Shown here: positions 25,381 through 33,740 of the stretch, piece after piece
Numbering within the stretch: the first letter of the stretch is position 1
Layout of the letters: each line of letters starts with the position of its first letter
Source of the DNA: Bacteriovorax sp. BAL6_X
GTDB taxonomy: Bacteria; Bdellovibrionota; Bacteriovoracia; Bacteriovoracales; Bacteriovoracaceae
NCBI RefSeq assembly: GCF_000443995.1
Contig: NZ_AUMC01000003.1
Span: 434,001-498,000, forward strand
Reading direction: 5' to 3'
DNA: 64,000 nt
Position numbers and translations under genes: made by a program
Notes under the pieces: generated by a model
Seen by the model: the letters and a program-made list of their open reading frames with translations, nothing else
Database searches by the model: none
Told to the model about the DNA's origin: nothing

Positions 25381-26718
25381 ATGAAAAAGCTATTTGTTGC
25401 TCTCATGCTGACGGCATTTGTAGCACCTGTACAAGCAAAAGAAACGACGAAGTCGCGTTTCGAAAAACTCGAACTCTTCAATAAAGTTATTCATATCATT
25501 GAAACAAATTACTACCGTAAGGTTGATATTGATAAGCTCATTGATGGAGCACTAAAAGGAATGTTCCAAACACTTGACCCTCACTCTGCATTCTTAGATG
25601 AAGAAGTCTTTAAGAAGATGCAAGAAGACACAAGCGGGGAGTACGGTGGACTCGGGATCGAAGTAACACAAAAAGATGGTGTTCTTGTCATCACAACTCC
25701 AATTGAGGATTCACCAGCAGAGAAAGCAGGACTACTTCCTGGAGATAAAATTGTTGAAATCAACAATGAATCTACAATTGGTATTACTCTAGATGAAGCA
25801 GTTGATCGTATGAAAGGTGAGCTAGGAACAGTTATTAATCTAGGTATCCTAAGAGCTGGCGAAAAAGATATTCGCAACTTCAAGGTAAAGCGCCAAAAGA
25901 TTAAAACAAAACCTGTTAAGTCATTTGCTGTAAATAATTATGCAGTTATTCGTTTAAGCCAATTCCAAAAAGATGCTTCGGCCTATGTTGTAAAAGCACT
26001 TAAGAAAGAAAAGAAGAAACTTGGTAAGAATTTTAGAGGTGTTGTTCTTGACCTTCGATCAAATCCAGGTGGTCTTTTAAATGAGGCCGTAAACCTTTCT
26101 TCAATCTTTCTAAATGATGGTGTCGTGGTTTCAACTGAAGGACGCGATCCAAAGAATAAAGAAATTCGCTACGTAAAAAAGAGTGGCCATAAAGAATTAG
26201 ATATTCCTCTTGCTGTTCTTATAAATGGTTCAAGTGCTTCAGCTTCAGAAATTGTTGCAGGTGCCCTACAAGACCATAAACGTGCCCTTATTGTGGGAAC
26301 AAACTCATTTGGAAAGGGAAGTGTACAAACTGTTTCTCAAATTTCTGAAGAACAGGGTATCAAGCTTACGATTGCTCAGTATATGACACCAAAAGGTCGA
26401 AAAATTCAGGCACTTGGAATTAAGCCAGATGTGCAAGTTTCTCAGGTTGAAGGAGAGTTTGTTGAAGAGCATATGTATGACGATGGTGGGGTAAGAGAAG
26501 TTGATCTTAGAAACCACTTAACAGCAACAGTTGAAACAGAAGAAGAAAAGCAGGCCCGCCTTAAGCGTGAAAAAGCAGCTCGTCTAAAGAGAATTGAAAG
26601 AGCTAAGGAAATCAATAAAAAGAAAGAGGAATCACCTGTTCACAGAAAGTATGCAGCAGATAAGGACTACCAAGTTCTGCAAGCGATTAAATTCCTAAAC
26701 GCAGTCAATAAATTTTAA
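25381..26718 (+). CDS. ctpA: Carboxy-terminal processing protease CtpA (S41)
   Basis: A periplasmic 445-aa protease with a signal peptide, an N-terminal helical domain, a PDZ domain (about 85-170, 'YGGLGIEV') and the S41 catalytic domain. The catalytic Ser is in 'NGSSASASEIVAGALQD' and the Lys in 'GTNSFGKGSVQT'. The C-terminal tail from about 380 is rich in Lys/Glu. It starts after AGGAA, 14 bases from envC, so a partner protease for septal hydrolase control is a fair inference. It is followed by a terminator. Confidence 0.93.
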   Translation: MKKLFVALMLTAFVAPVQAKETTKSRFEKLELFNKVIHIIETNYYRKVDIDKLIDGALKGMFQTLDPHSAFLDEEVFKKMQEDTSGEYGGLGIEVTQKDGVLVITTPIEDSPAEKAGLLPGDKIVEINNESTIGITLDEAVDRMKGELGTVINLGILRAGEKDIRNFKVKRQKIKTKPVKSFAVNNYAVIRLSQFQKDASAYVVKALKKEKKKLGKNFRGVVLDLRSNPGGLLNEAVNLSSIFLNDGVVVSTEGRDPKNKEIRYVKKSGHKELDIPLAVLINGSSASASEIVAGALQDHKRALIVGTNSFGKGSVQTVSQISEEQGIKLTIAQYMTPKGRKIQALGIKPDVQVSQVEGEFVEEHMYDDGGVREVDLRNHLTATVETEEEKQARLKREKAARLKRIERAKEINKKKEESPVHRKYAADKDYQVLQAIKFLNAVNKF

Positions 26719-26737
26719 AATATCTAGTTGAAATCAC

Positions 26738-26779
26738 AGTGGGATGACGCTCTTCGTCTTCCCACTTTGTCCCTTTTTT
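26738..26779 (+). terminator. Intrinsic terminator after ctpA
   Basis: An interrupted stem AGTGGGA..GACG / CGTC..TCCCACT (26738-26766) is followed by TTGTCCC and a six-T run ending at 26779. Confidence 0.6.
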
Positions 26780-26793
26780 AACATCATAAAGGG

Positions 26794-28092
26794 ATGAATA
26801 ATAAAGTCCCATCAGTCTCACAACTCGTTAATCACATAAAGAAAAATCTCGAGTCTAATTACCAAAATATTAGTGTAACAGGAGAGGTTTCAAACCTTAG
26901 CTCCTCTGGTGCTGGACATTGGTATTTCTCTCTTGGTGATGGTAGTGCCCTCATGCAAATGGCCCTCTTTAAAATGGATGCCATGAGAAATCCGATTATT
27001 AAAAATATTCGAGCAGGAGATAAAGTTATTGTCTCTGGCTCTGTTTCTGTTTACCCAACTCGCGGTACCTTTCAGTTAATAGTGAAGAGAATCGTTCCTG
27101 CTGGAAAAGGTGACCTTCAGGAACAATTTGAATTACTAAAGAAGAAGCTACAGGCCGAAGGCCTTTTTGATATGAGTTCAAAGCAGCCAATTCCGACGAT
27201 GCCAAAACGCATCGGTGTAATTACGGCAAAGGGAGCCGCGGCCCTGCAAGACTTCTTAAATGTATCTCAAAGACGATCTGAGTATCATCAGGTACTTCTT
27301 TCTCCGGCCCTAGTTCAAGGAGTCAATGCTCCAGCTTCAATTCGTAAGGCCCTTGAGAAACTTATTGCTTATCATTTAAAGGCAAAAGAAGAGGGGCGTA
27401 CCAAAGATATGCTAGATGTTATCGTTCTCACTCGTGGTGGTGGTTCGATGGAAGACCTTTGGGCATTCAACGATGAGGCCCTGGCCTGGGATATCTATAA
27501 TTGTCCAATTCCAACTATTAGTGCCGTTGGACACCAAGTGGACTTCACGATTTCTGATTATGTGGCCGATCTTAGAATGGAGACACCTTCGGCAGCAGCT
27601 GAAGTTCTAACTCAAAAATTTATGGCGTTAGATTCTGACATGAATCGCATTCGTAAGGATTTAAAAGGTGCCATGAATATGGAACTTCGTCGTCGCTATG
27701 ATATTCTTTCTGAAACGTCACCGAAGAGTTTCCTCATTGCTCTTAAATCGAAAATTTCAGATTATAAACATGAGCTTGAAAAGCTAAATCTAATTAAGAG
27801 AAAAGAACAGATCCTTTCTCTTTATGAATATACATTTGAGCTAGATCGCCTAAGCCGTGATCTTGTGAAAGCTATTCAAAATAAAATTGTGAATTATAAA
27901 AATAAGAATATGGAATTTGAGAAGATCCTAGGGGCCTTAAATCCAAAAAACGTTCTGACTCGAGGCTATGCTTACACGCAGATTGGTGACAAGGTCATTA
28001 GCTCTGCCAAAGACATGGCAAAGCTTGAAAATGTCGATGTGGATATTCACTACGCTGACGGTAAGGTGACTCTTCACAAGGGAGCTAACTAG
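26794..28092 (+). CDS. xseA: Exodeoxyribonuclease VII large subunit
   Basis: A 432-aa XseA. It has an N-terminal OB fold ('VTGEVSNLSSSGAGHWYFSL'), the central 'KRIGVITAKGAAALQDFLNV', the active-site region 'VIVLTRGGGSMEDLWAFND', 'ISAVGHQVDFTISDYVADL' and a C-terminal coiled coil. It degrades single-stranded DNA with XseB. No xseB is adjacent; instead the stop overlaps the GTG of a kinase-like gene by one base. AAAGGG sits unusually close to the ATG. Confidence 0.95.
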   Translation: MNNKVPSVSQLVNHIKKNLESNYQNISVTGEVSNLSSSGAGHWYFSLGDGSALMQMALFKMDAMRNPIIKNIRAGDKVIVSGSVSVYPTRGTFQLIVKRIVPAGKGDLQEQFELLKKKLQAEGLFDMSSKQPIPTMPKRIGVITAKGAAALQDFLNVSQRRSEYHQVLLSPALVQGVNAPASIRKALEKLIAYHLKAKEEGRTKDMLDVIVLTRGGGSMEDLWAFNDEALAWDIYNCPIPTISAVGHQVDFTISDYVADLRMETPSAAAEVLTQKFMALDSDMNRIRKDLKGAMNMELRRRYDILSETSPKSFLIALKSKISDYKHELEKLNLIKRKEQILSLYEYTFELDRLSRDLVKAIQNKIVNYKNKNMEFEKILGALNPKNVLTRGYAYTQIGDKVISSAKDMAKLENVDVDIHYADGKVTLHKGAN

Positions 28093-29528
28093 TGAGTGCA
28101 TCTCTTGGGTTTCAAGATAGTGAAGTAAATTCACCTAAGCAAAATTTTTACTATCACTCAAATATCGAAATTGATGAAGAGCTAGAGCGCAATTTAAATT
28201 ATTCTGGATTTAGCTCTAGTGATTATGATTTCGATTTTTCAATTGAATCGAGTATCCCTCTGATTGTTAAATTAGATGATCACATTATTGAAATTGAGAC
28301 GATTGAAAATCTTAAAGAGCTTCTGCACTTTAAAAGAGAGCTTGCTAGAGTTTTTAAACTAAACTCAAGTATGGCCAGTGCTGATCTCGATGAAATGGAA
28401 GTTGCGGGCCTTTATCTTGAGAAGGTATACCAAGACAACGACGAAAATTTCATTCCTGAACTTTTTAAAATTTCAGAAGTAAAAAATGAATTCAATATCA
28501 AGGTAATCGATAAGGCCGATTCACATCTTTACCCTGTTAAAGAAGACTACTGCTTTGAAGATACAGCTTCTTATTATCTACTTACGATAAAAGGGGAGAA
28601 GGAAGAGGCCCAGAAGGCAGCTCTGGCCATTGCTAATGTGATCCAACTAATTAATGCAAATGAAGAAGAACTCTCAAGTGAACAGCTTGGTGTGACTGAC
28701 TTGATTAACAAGCTAACTTATCCAGTTGTTATCATTAGTGATGATGGTATCGTACACTATCATAATGACCACTTTCTAAAGCTTGGAATCACACCAAATA
28801 ATCTCATCAAAAATCTTGAGTCCGGTTGGATTGATATTGATGATCAAAAATATAAGATCCTCTCAAGTACGACTTCAAATCTAAGAACGATCTGCCTTGT
28901 AAAGCAGGAATTCAATTATACAAAGTCTCACTCTGAACTTGGCATTATCACAAGCTCCATTGCCCACGAACTCAATAATCCTCTTGCGGGAATTCTTGCG
29001 GCCATTAACATGCTTGAGCTTGAAGAGTGGGAAGAAGATGATTTAACAATTTTAAATGAAATGAAGGCGTCAGCAAATCGTTGCAAGAGCCTAATCAATA
29101 CTTTTCTTGGTTTTGCCAAGGTCAATGATCAGCTAAGTCGTCAAAGTACATTTGAGAGTATCCTTCAACAGGCAATCTCTCTACTGAGCAATCGAAAAAT
29201 CGAATCGGGAATATCAATTCAAACAAAAATTTCAAATGATCTCAAAGAACATGCCATCAGTGGTGCGAGTCTTCCAATCATTCTCTACTTAATCCTAAGT
29301 GAGATGATGACGCTTAAAAATCACGAACTCTTAATTGATGCTAGCTCTAACTCAATCGATTGTAACTTCTATCGTAGTGAACACGACATCATTCTTACGG
29401 TAAAGAATCTCAATATCGAAGGACAAAAGAGCAAGATCTTAAACCGCTTAATTATCCACTTACTTGCACTTGAAAATTCACGGGTTGAAATTCATGGGCA
29501 GGATATTGTGATTTATAATTTGGTCTAA
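28092..29528 (+). CDS. Degenerate sensor histidine kinase-like protein
   Basis: The 478-aa soluble protein starts at GTG 28092. Residues about 210-270 form a PAS-like segment ('YPVVIISDDGIVHYHNDHFL'). A convincing HisKA H-box is at about 287-310 ('ITSSIAHELNNPLAGILAAI'). The ATP-binding part that should follow (about 360-478) lacks the N box Asn and the DxGxG/G boxes; 'LPIILYLILSEMMT' stands where the N box belongs. It may therefore be a phosphotransfer-type or pseudo-kinase. It is coupled to xseA, and its stop is adjacent to the convergent exonuclease stop. Confidence 0.7.
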   Translation: MSASLGFQDSEVNSPKQNFYYHSNIEIDEELERNLNYSGFSSSDYDFDFSIESSIPLIVKLDDHIIEIETIENLKELLHFKRELARVFKLNSSMASADLDEMEVAGLYLEKVYQDNDENFIPELFKISEVKNEFNIKVIDKADSHLYPVKEDYCFEDTASYYLLTIKGEKEEAQKAALAIANVIQLINANEEELSSEQLGVTDLINKLTYPVVIISDDGIVHYHNDHFLKLGITPNNLIKNLESGWIDIDDQKYKILSSTTSNLRTICLVKQEFNYTKSHSELGIITSSIAHELNNPLAGILAAINMLELEEWEEDDLTILNEMKASANRCKSLINTFLGFAKVNDQLSRQSTFESILQQAISLLSNRKIESGISIQTKISNDLKEHAISGASLPIILYLILSEMMTLKNHELLIDASSNSIDCNFYRSEHDIILTVKNLNIEGQKSKILNRLIIHLLALENSRVEIHGQDIVIYNLV

Positions 29529-30857
29529 TTAAATAAACGCTTCCGGATAATTATACTTATTCGGATTGGTCTCAATGAATTTATCAAGTTGAGTAAAGAA
29601 GAAGTCCTTATTTTTTAGGGCAAAAGAATCCTTAAAAATCATAAGTTCGCGCTCTTGGCGTAGGTTCTTTGCCATATAAAGATTAACAAGGTCTTGTAGC
29701 AATTCAGGGAAGTGAATTTCTTTAAGCTTCTGCGCTTTCTTGCGATTAGACTTTGAATTGATATATTGAATTAGTTTCTTGTCGTGACCAGGGTAGCGAA
29801 AGATTAGTCCTTGTCTAATGCCTAGGGCGCCAAGAGGGTAGATTGTAAATTGCTCTGGCACAAGGTGATTCATAAGAACGAAGTCAGCTTGCTTGATTTT
29901 TTGAAGCTCTTCTTTGTACTCGGCCTTTAGTTCTTCTTTCGTACCGTCTCCAATCAAATTTTGACGAAGCATTGTGATGGCCTCTTCTTGATCGGCTTCA
30001 TCCATTTTATTAAATGAATGATTAAAGCGAATTAGGGCCTCAAGAATTGGTCCACTAAGTTTAATGGAAATAGTTTGCCATTCGAGATCTTTGATACGCT
30101 CGCTAATGAATTGAATTTCATTTTCTTTATTCGTGCACGGAAAAGAGAAGAGGATGATTCCGTTTTGTCCTTTTACTGTAATAACAAAAGGAGCAAAAAT
30201 CTTTTTCATCTTTGCCACAATCTCATCGTGCTCACTTGTATCTTTTTTAAAGTTACAAAGATCAAGCTCGTAGCGATTCTTAGGGTAGTAAAGATGATTG
30301 ATCTTCTTAATGTCTTTTTCAATAAAGATATTGAGATAGTTTAAGAAGAGTTGCGCCGTCGCGATAGCATCATCAAGGGCACGGTGTGCCTTTTGGTGAG
30401 AGATATTAAAAATACGCGACATATAGTTTAGATTCGAGTTCATTAGAGTTGGAATAAGATACTTTGTCATAAGGTTTGTACATAGACCTTTATTCTCAAG
30501 TTGCTTTCTTCCAAGCCTTTCTAACACTGAATTTAAAAATGGAATATCAAATGAAGAGTTGTGAGCGATAAGAACTCGGTCACCAATAAACTCTAGAACT
30601 TCATCAATAACTGCATCAATTGTTGGAGCGTCTTCAACTTCATCTTGTGTAATAGAAGTTAGCTTTTGAATAAAGTCTGGGATTTTTCTTTCTGGATTGA
30701 TGAGGAAGCTTTTCTTCGCTCCTACTTCCAGGTTATCAATTTGGACGAGGCCAATTTCAATGATTTTATCTTTTTTCTGGTTTCCACCAGTTGTCTCTAA
30801 ATCGAAGACGCAGAAGCTCATGTCTGCTAGCATTTTCTTTGAAGAATATGTTTCCAT
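29529..30857 (-). CDS. DEDDh 3'-5' exonuclease domain protein (PolC/DnaQ-like)
   Basis: A 442-aa protein with an N-terminal DEDDh domain (about 12-175): Exo I 'FDLETTGG', Exo II 'IAHNSSFDIPFL' and Exo III 'HRALDDAIATAQLF' with all acidic residues and the His. The C-terminal 260 aa have no family I recognise and are rich in Lys, Glu and aromatics. The size and layout resemble epsilon-like exonucleases fused to an accessory region. ATG 30857 was chosen; an extended -10 promoter lies about 50 bases upstream. Confidence 0.82.
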   Translation of the reverse strand: METYSSKKMLADMSFCVFDLETTGGNQKKDKIIEIGLVQIDNLEVGAKKSFLINPERKIPDFIQKLTSITQDEVEDAPTIDAVIDEVLEFIGDRVLIAHNSSFDIPFLNSVLERLGRKQLENKGLCTNLMTKYLIPTLMNSNLNYMSRIFNISHQKAHRALDDAIATAQLFLNYLNIFIEKDIKKINHLYYPKNRYELDLCNFKKDTSEHDEIVAKMKKIFAPFVITVKGQNGIILFSFPCTNKENEIQFISERIKDLEWQTISIKLSGPILEALIRFNHSFNKMDEADQEEAITMLRQNLIGDGTKEELKAEYKEELQKIKQADFVLMNHLVPEQFTIYPLGALGIRQGLIFRYPGHDKKLIQYINSKSNRKKAQKLKEIHFPELLQDLVNLYMAKNLRQERELMIFKDSFALKNKDFFFTQLDKFIETNPNKYNYPEAFI

Positions 30858-30906
30858 CAATAATCCATGAAAGCCGAGTATTCACTCGTGGTTAGGTATT
30901 GAATAG

Positions 30907-30915
30907 ATTATAGCA
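30907..30915 (-). promoter_or_regulatory. Extended -10 promoter of the exonuclease gene
   Basis: The minus strand reads TGCTATAAT, a perfect extended -10 (TGnTATAAT), with no clear -35. Just upstream lies an imperfect hairpin (TCTCCC..GGGGAGA) that may mark the end of the pnp transcript. Confidence 0.5.
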
Positions 30916-30954
30916 AAGATCTCCCCACCGAGGTAGGGAGAAAATATGATTTTT

Positions 30955-31779
30955 TTATTTGATATTTGAGATAACTTCTTCAAGAAGCTCTAGGAACTTC
31001 TTCATAACACGTGCGGCCTCGTGCTTAATATCATCGTGATTTAGTTTAGTATTCTCAATTCCTGCGGCCATATTTGTCACACAAGAGATACCAAGAACAT
31101 CAAGTCCCATGTGGTTTGCAGCAATACACTCTTGTACTGTCGACATTCCAACAAGGTCTCCACCGAAGTTACGATACATGCGAATTTCAGCAGGCGTTTC
31201 ATAAGTTGGCCCCATAACACCAACGTAAACACCTTCTTTAAGATCATATGAAATATTCTTTGCCGAAGCATAAGCGATCTCTTGAAGAGCAGGTGACCAT
31301 GCATATGTCATATCTGGAAAACGAGTTCCTAGTTCTTCAATATTTTCACCAACTAGACAATTTTCGCCTGTTAGGTTTAGGTGATCCTTAATTAGAACAA
31401 GCGAGCCAGAGCTGTAGTCTAAATTGATTCCACCAGCAGCATTTGTGATGATTAGATTTTTGATTCCAAGAGTTTTTAAAACGCGAACAGGGAAAACAAC
31501 TTCATCAAGAGAGTGGCCTTCATAGCGGTGGATACGTCCTTGCATAACTGCAACAACTTTTCCTCCAAGTTCACCCATAACAAGCTGACCTTTGTGGCCA
31601 ATAACTTTTGTCCTCTTAAAACCTGGAATTTCTTCGTATGGAATTTCAACTTTGTTTTCCAAAAGGTTTGCAAATTCACCAAGTCCTGAACCTAGGATCA
31701 CTCCAATTTCAGGTGCTTTGTCATACTTGCTTTGAATATAGCTCTTTGATTCTTCTAGTCTCTTAAATATCGCGTGCAT
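30955..31779 (-). CDS. Purine nucleoside phosphorylase
   Basis: A 274-aa PNP of the trimeric inosine/guanosine type, which splits purine nucleosides to base and (deoxy)ribose-1-phosphate. Seen are 'VILGSGLGEFA', 'VIGHKGQLVMGE', 'MQGRIHRYEGHS', 'ITNAAGGIN', 'GVYVGVMGPTYETPAEIRM' and 'VGMSTVQECIAA'. The ATG overlaps the stop of the thymidine/pyrimidine phosphorylase gene by one base (TAATG), with AAGGAAA upstream. Confidence 0.94.
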   Translation of the reverse strand: MHAIFKRLEESKSYIQSKYDKAPEIGVILGSGLGEFANLLENKVEIPYEEIPGFKRTKVIGHKGQLVMGELGGKVVAVMQGRIHRYEGHSLDEVVFPVRVLKTLGIKNLIITNAAGGINLDYSSGSLVLIKDHLNLTGENCLVGENIEELGTRFPDMTYAWSPALQEIAYASAKNISYDLKEGVYVGVMGPTYETPAEIRMYRNFGGDLVGMSTVQECIAANHMGLDVLGISCVTNMAAGIENTKLNHDDIKHEAARVMKKFLELLEEVISNIK

Positions 31780-33098
31780 TAGATTTCCTTTACATCAAAG
31801 ATTAACTTGCTTGCTTTAGGCTTAGCAGTTGTTACTTTGATATCTTTCTTTAAGTCAGCAAGGATAGCTTCAACTTGTTTCTTCTGGTTTTTATTGTGAT
31901 AGATCTCAACAAGAGCTTCACCTTTAGAAACCTTGTCACCAACTTTCTTATTAAGAACAAATCCAACACCAAAATCGATTTTATCAGTTGCCTTTGCACG
32001 TCCACCACCAAGGCTTACACAGTGAAGGCCCATATTCTTACAAGCGATAGCTGAAACATAACCATTCTTAGTTGCGCTAAATACAGTCTTCTCTTTTGCT
32101 AGTGGTAGGCGAGAGTAGTCATCACATACTTTCTCATCTCCGCCTTGAACCTTTATAAGGTTTTTGAAAACTTTGAGAGCTTTTCCATTATCAATTACAG
32201 CTTGAGCTTTCTTTTCACCTTCTTTAAGTGAGTCTGCTTTTCCTGCAATATAGATCATGGCACCAGCAAGCTTAACACTGATATCAGTTAAGTCTTTTGG
32301 GCCATTACCTTTTAGTGTTTCAATTGATTCAATAATCTCAAGTGAGTTACCAATATACTGACCAAGTGGTTGGTTCATATCTGTAATCATTGTGATCATA
32401 CGCTTATCAAAACGTTTTGAAGTATCACGAAGACTCTTTGCTAGTGCTTTTGCATCCTTGATATTATCCATGAATGCACCGTCACCAACTTTAATATCCA
32501 TAACGATTCCATTAGCACCTTCTGCTAATTTCTTACTCATGATTGAAGCTGTAATTAATGGGATTGATTCAACTGTACCCGTAACATCTCTTAGGCCGTA
32601 GATGATCTTGTCAGCAGGAGCGATGTCCTTTGTTTGACCGATAAGTACGATTTTTTCTTTATTAAGTTGTTTCTTAAATTGTTCAAGCGTTAGTGATGTC
32701 TTAAACCCTTTAATCGATTCAACTTTATCAACTGTTCCGCCTGTGTGGCCTAGACCACGTCCGGCCATCATTGGAACCTTTACTCCACATGCCGTTGCAA
32801 TTGGTCCAAGAATGAACGATGCCTTATCTCCAACACCACCAGTTGAGTGCTTGTCGATCACGTTCACGCCTTTGAATTTTAGCGTTTTTCCAGAGTAGAG
32901 CATGGCATCTGTTAGAGCTGCAGTCTCTTTCACACTCATTCCATTTAAGTAGATGGCCATAAGAAGTGCAGACATTTGATAATCGGCTACATCACCATTT
33001 GTAATTCCATTAATGAACCACTTAATCTCTTCGTCTGTTAATTTTTTACCATCTCTTTTTTTTGAGATGATCTGATATGCGCTAAAATTTTCCGACAT
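31779..33098 (-). CDS. deoA: Thymidine/pyrimidine nucleoside phosphorylase
   Basis: A 439-aa enzyme for phosphorolysis of pyrimidine (deoxy)nucleosides. The family signature region 'DKHSTGGVGDKASFILGP', 'MMAGRGLGHTGGTVDK', 'DITASIMSKK'-like 'PLITASIMSKKLAEG' and 'MDIKVGDGAFM' is present. Sequence alone does not separate deoA from pdp. With pnp, and nupC divergent, it forms a nucleoside-scavenging unit. AAAGGAA precedes the ATG, and an excellent promoter lies about 90 bases upstream. Confidence 0.9.
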   Translation of the reverse strand: MSENFSAYQIISKKRDGKKLTDEEIKWFINGITNGDVADYQMSALLMAIYLNGMSVKETAALTDAMLYSGKTLKFKGVNVIDKHSTGGVGDKASFILGPIATACGVKVPMMAGRGLGHTGGTVDKVESIKGFKTSLTLEQFKKQLNKEKIVLIGQTKDIAPADKIIYGLRDVTGTVESIPLITASIMSKKLAEGANGIVMDIKVGDGAFMDNIKDAKALAKSLRDTSKRFDKRMITMITDMNQPLGQYIGNSLEIIESIETLKGNGPKDLTDISVKLAGAMIYIAGKADSLKEGEKKAQAVIDNGKALKVFKNLIKVQGGDEKVCDDYSRLPLAKEKTVFSATKNGYVSAIACKNMGLHCVSLGGGRAKATDKIDFGVGFVLNKKVGDKVSKGEALVEIYHNKNQKKQVEAILADLKKDIKVTTAKPKASKLIFDVKEI

Positions 33099-33145
33099 AG
33101 TATTCCTTTTAAAAATTTAATTCCCTAATAATTTCTGTGCATTTA

Positions 33146-33174
33146 TTGCATCAAATTACTTATGCGTATAGAAT
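33146..33174 (+). promoter_or_regulatory. Sigma70-like promoter facing right
   Basis: TTGCAT (33146-33151), a 17-base spacer and TAGAAT (33169-33174) would start RNA at about 33181 toward the gene at 33260. It faces the promoter at 33187-33215. Confidence 0.5.
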
Positions 33175-33186
33175 AGTAAAAGGGTC

Positions 33187-33215
33187 ATTATAGACACGGC
33201 CATTAGAGGTGGCAA
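33187..33215 (-). promoter_or_regulatory. Strong sigma70-like promoter of deoA-pnp
   Basis: On the minus strand TTGCCA (33210-33215), a 17-base spacer and a perfect TATAAT (33187-33192). RNA would start near 33180, the same place as the opposing promoter. Confidence 0.65.
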
Positions 33216-33259
33216 TGATGAAACTTAATGCGTAGCGCAGGGATTTTAAGGTTTTAGAA

Positions 33260-33655
33260 ATGTTCAAAAAAATTATCATTATATGTTTAGCTCTTACATT
33301 TTCATTCTCTTCAGTTGCACAAACAAATTTTAAAGAAGAGGGATTACGCGACTTAACTACAGTTGCGGGACTTGGTCTTGGTGGTGCTATTCTTGGTCTT
33401 TCAACATTATCATTTGTTGAGGAGCCAAAAGATCACCTAAAAAATATCCTTGTTGGTGCTGCTCTAGGGATCGTCGTTGGTGTTGGTGTTGTGGCCTATA
33501 ACCAAGCGGCAAAGTCTCAGGCAACAATTCGCCAAACTGGCTTCCGCGACTTTGATACGACTAGTCGTTTAAATTGGCATGCGTCAAATACGGCACAAGA
33601 TATCAAAGAGTTTAATGCTGCAAACCCAAATGTTGGTTGGTCGTTTAACTTCTAA
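33260..33655 (+). CDS. Small secreted or membrane protein with glycine-rich helices
   Basis: A 131-aa protein with a signal peptide (cleavage near 'SSVAQ') and two glycine-rich hydrophobic segments at about 33-52 ('VAGLGLGGAILGLSTL') and 62-82 ('ILVGAALGIVVGVGVVAY'), which could be paired TM helices. The polar C-terminus ends 'NPNVGWSFNF'. No family is recognised. It lies between deoA and nupC and has its own promoter. Confidence 0.6.
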   Translation: MFKKIIIICLALTFSFSSVAQTNFKEEGLRDLTTVAGLGLGGAILGLSTLSFVEEPKDHLKNILVGAALGIVVGVGVVAYNQAAKSQATIRQTGFRDFDTTSRLNWHASNTAQDIKEFNAANPNVGWSFNF

Positions 33656-33690
33656 TTATTCTTTTTTATTGTCCATTTATGCTCAAAGCT

Positions 33691-33737
33691 ATACCCTAAG
33701 GCTGTTTTAGAATCTATTTATTTTAGTTATAGGGTAT
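33691..33737 (+). promoter_or_regulatory. Possible RBS-sequestering hairpin before nupC
   Basis: ATACCCTA (33691-33698) is the exact reverse complement of TAGGGTAT (33730-33737), which contains the AGGG ribosome binding site of nupC (ATG 33741). Pairing would hide the site. Confidence 0.35.
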
Positions 33738-33740
33738 TCC

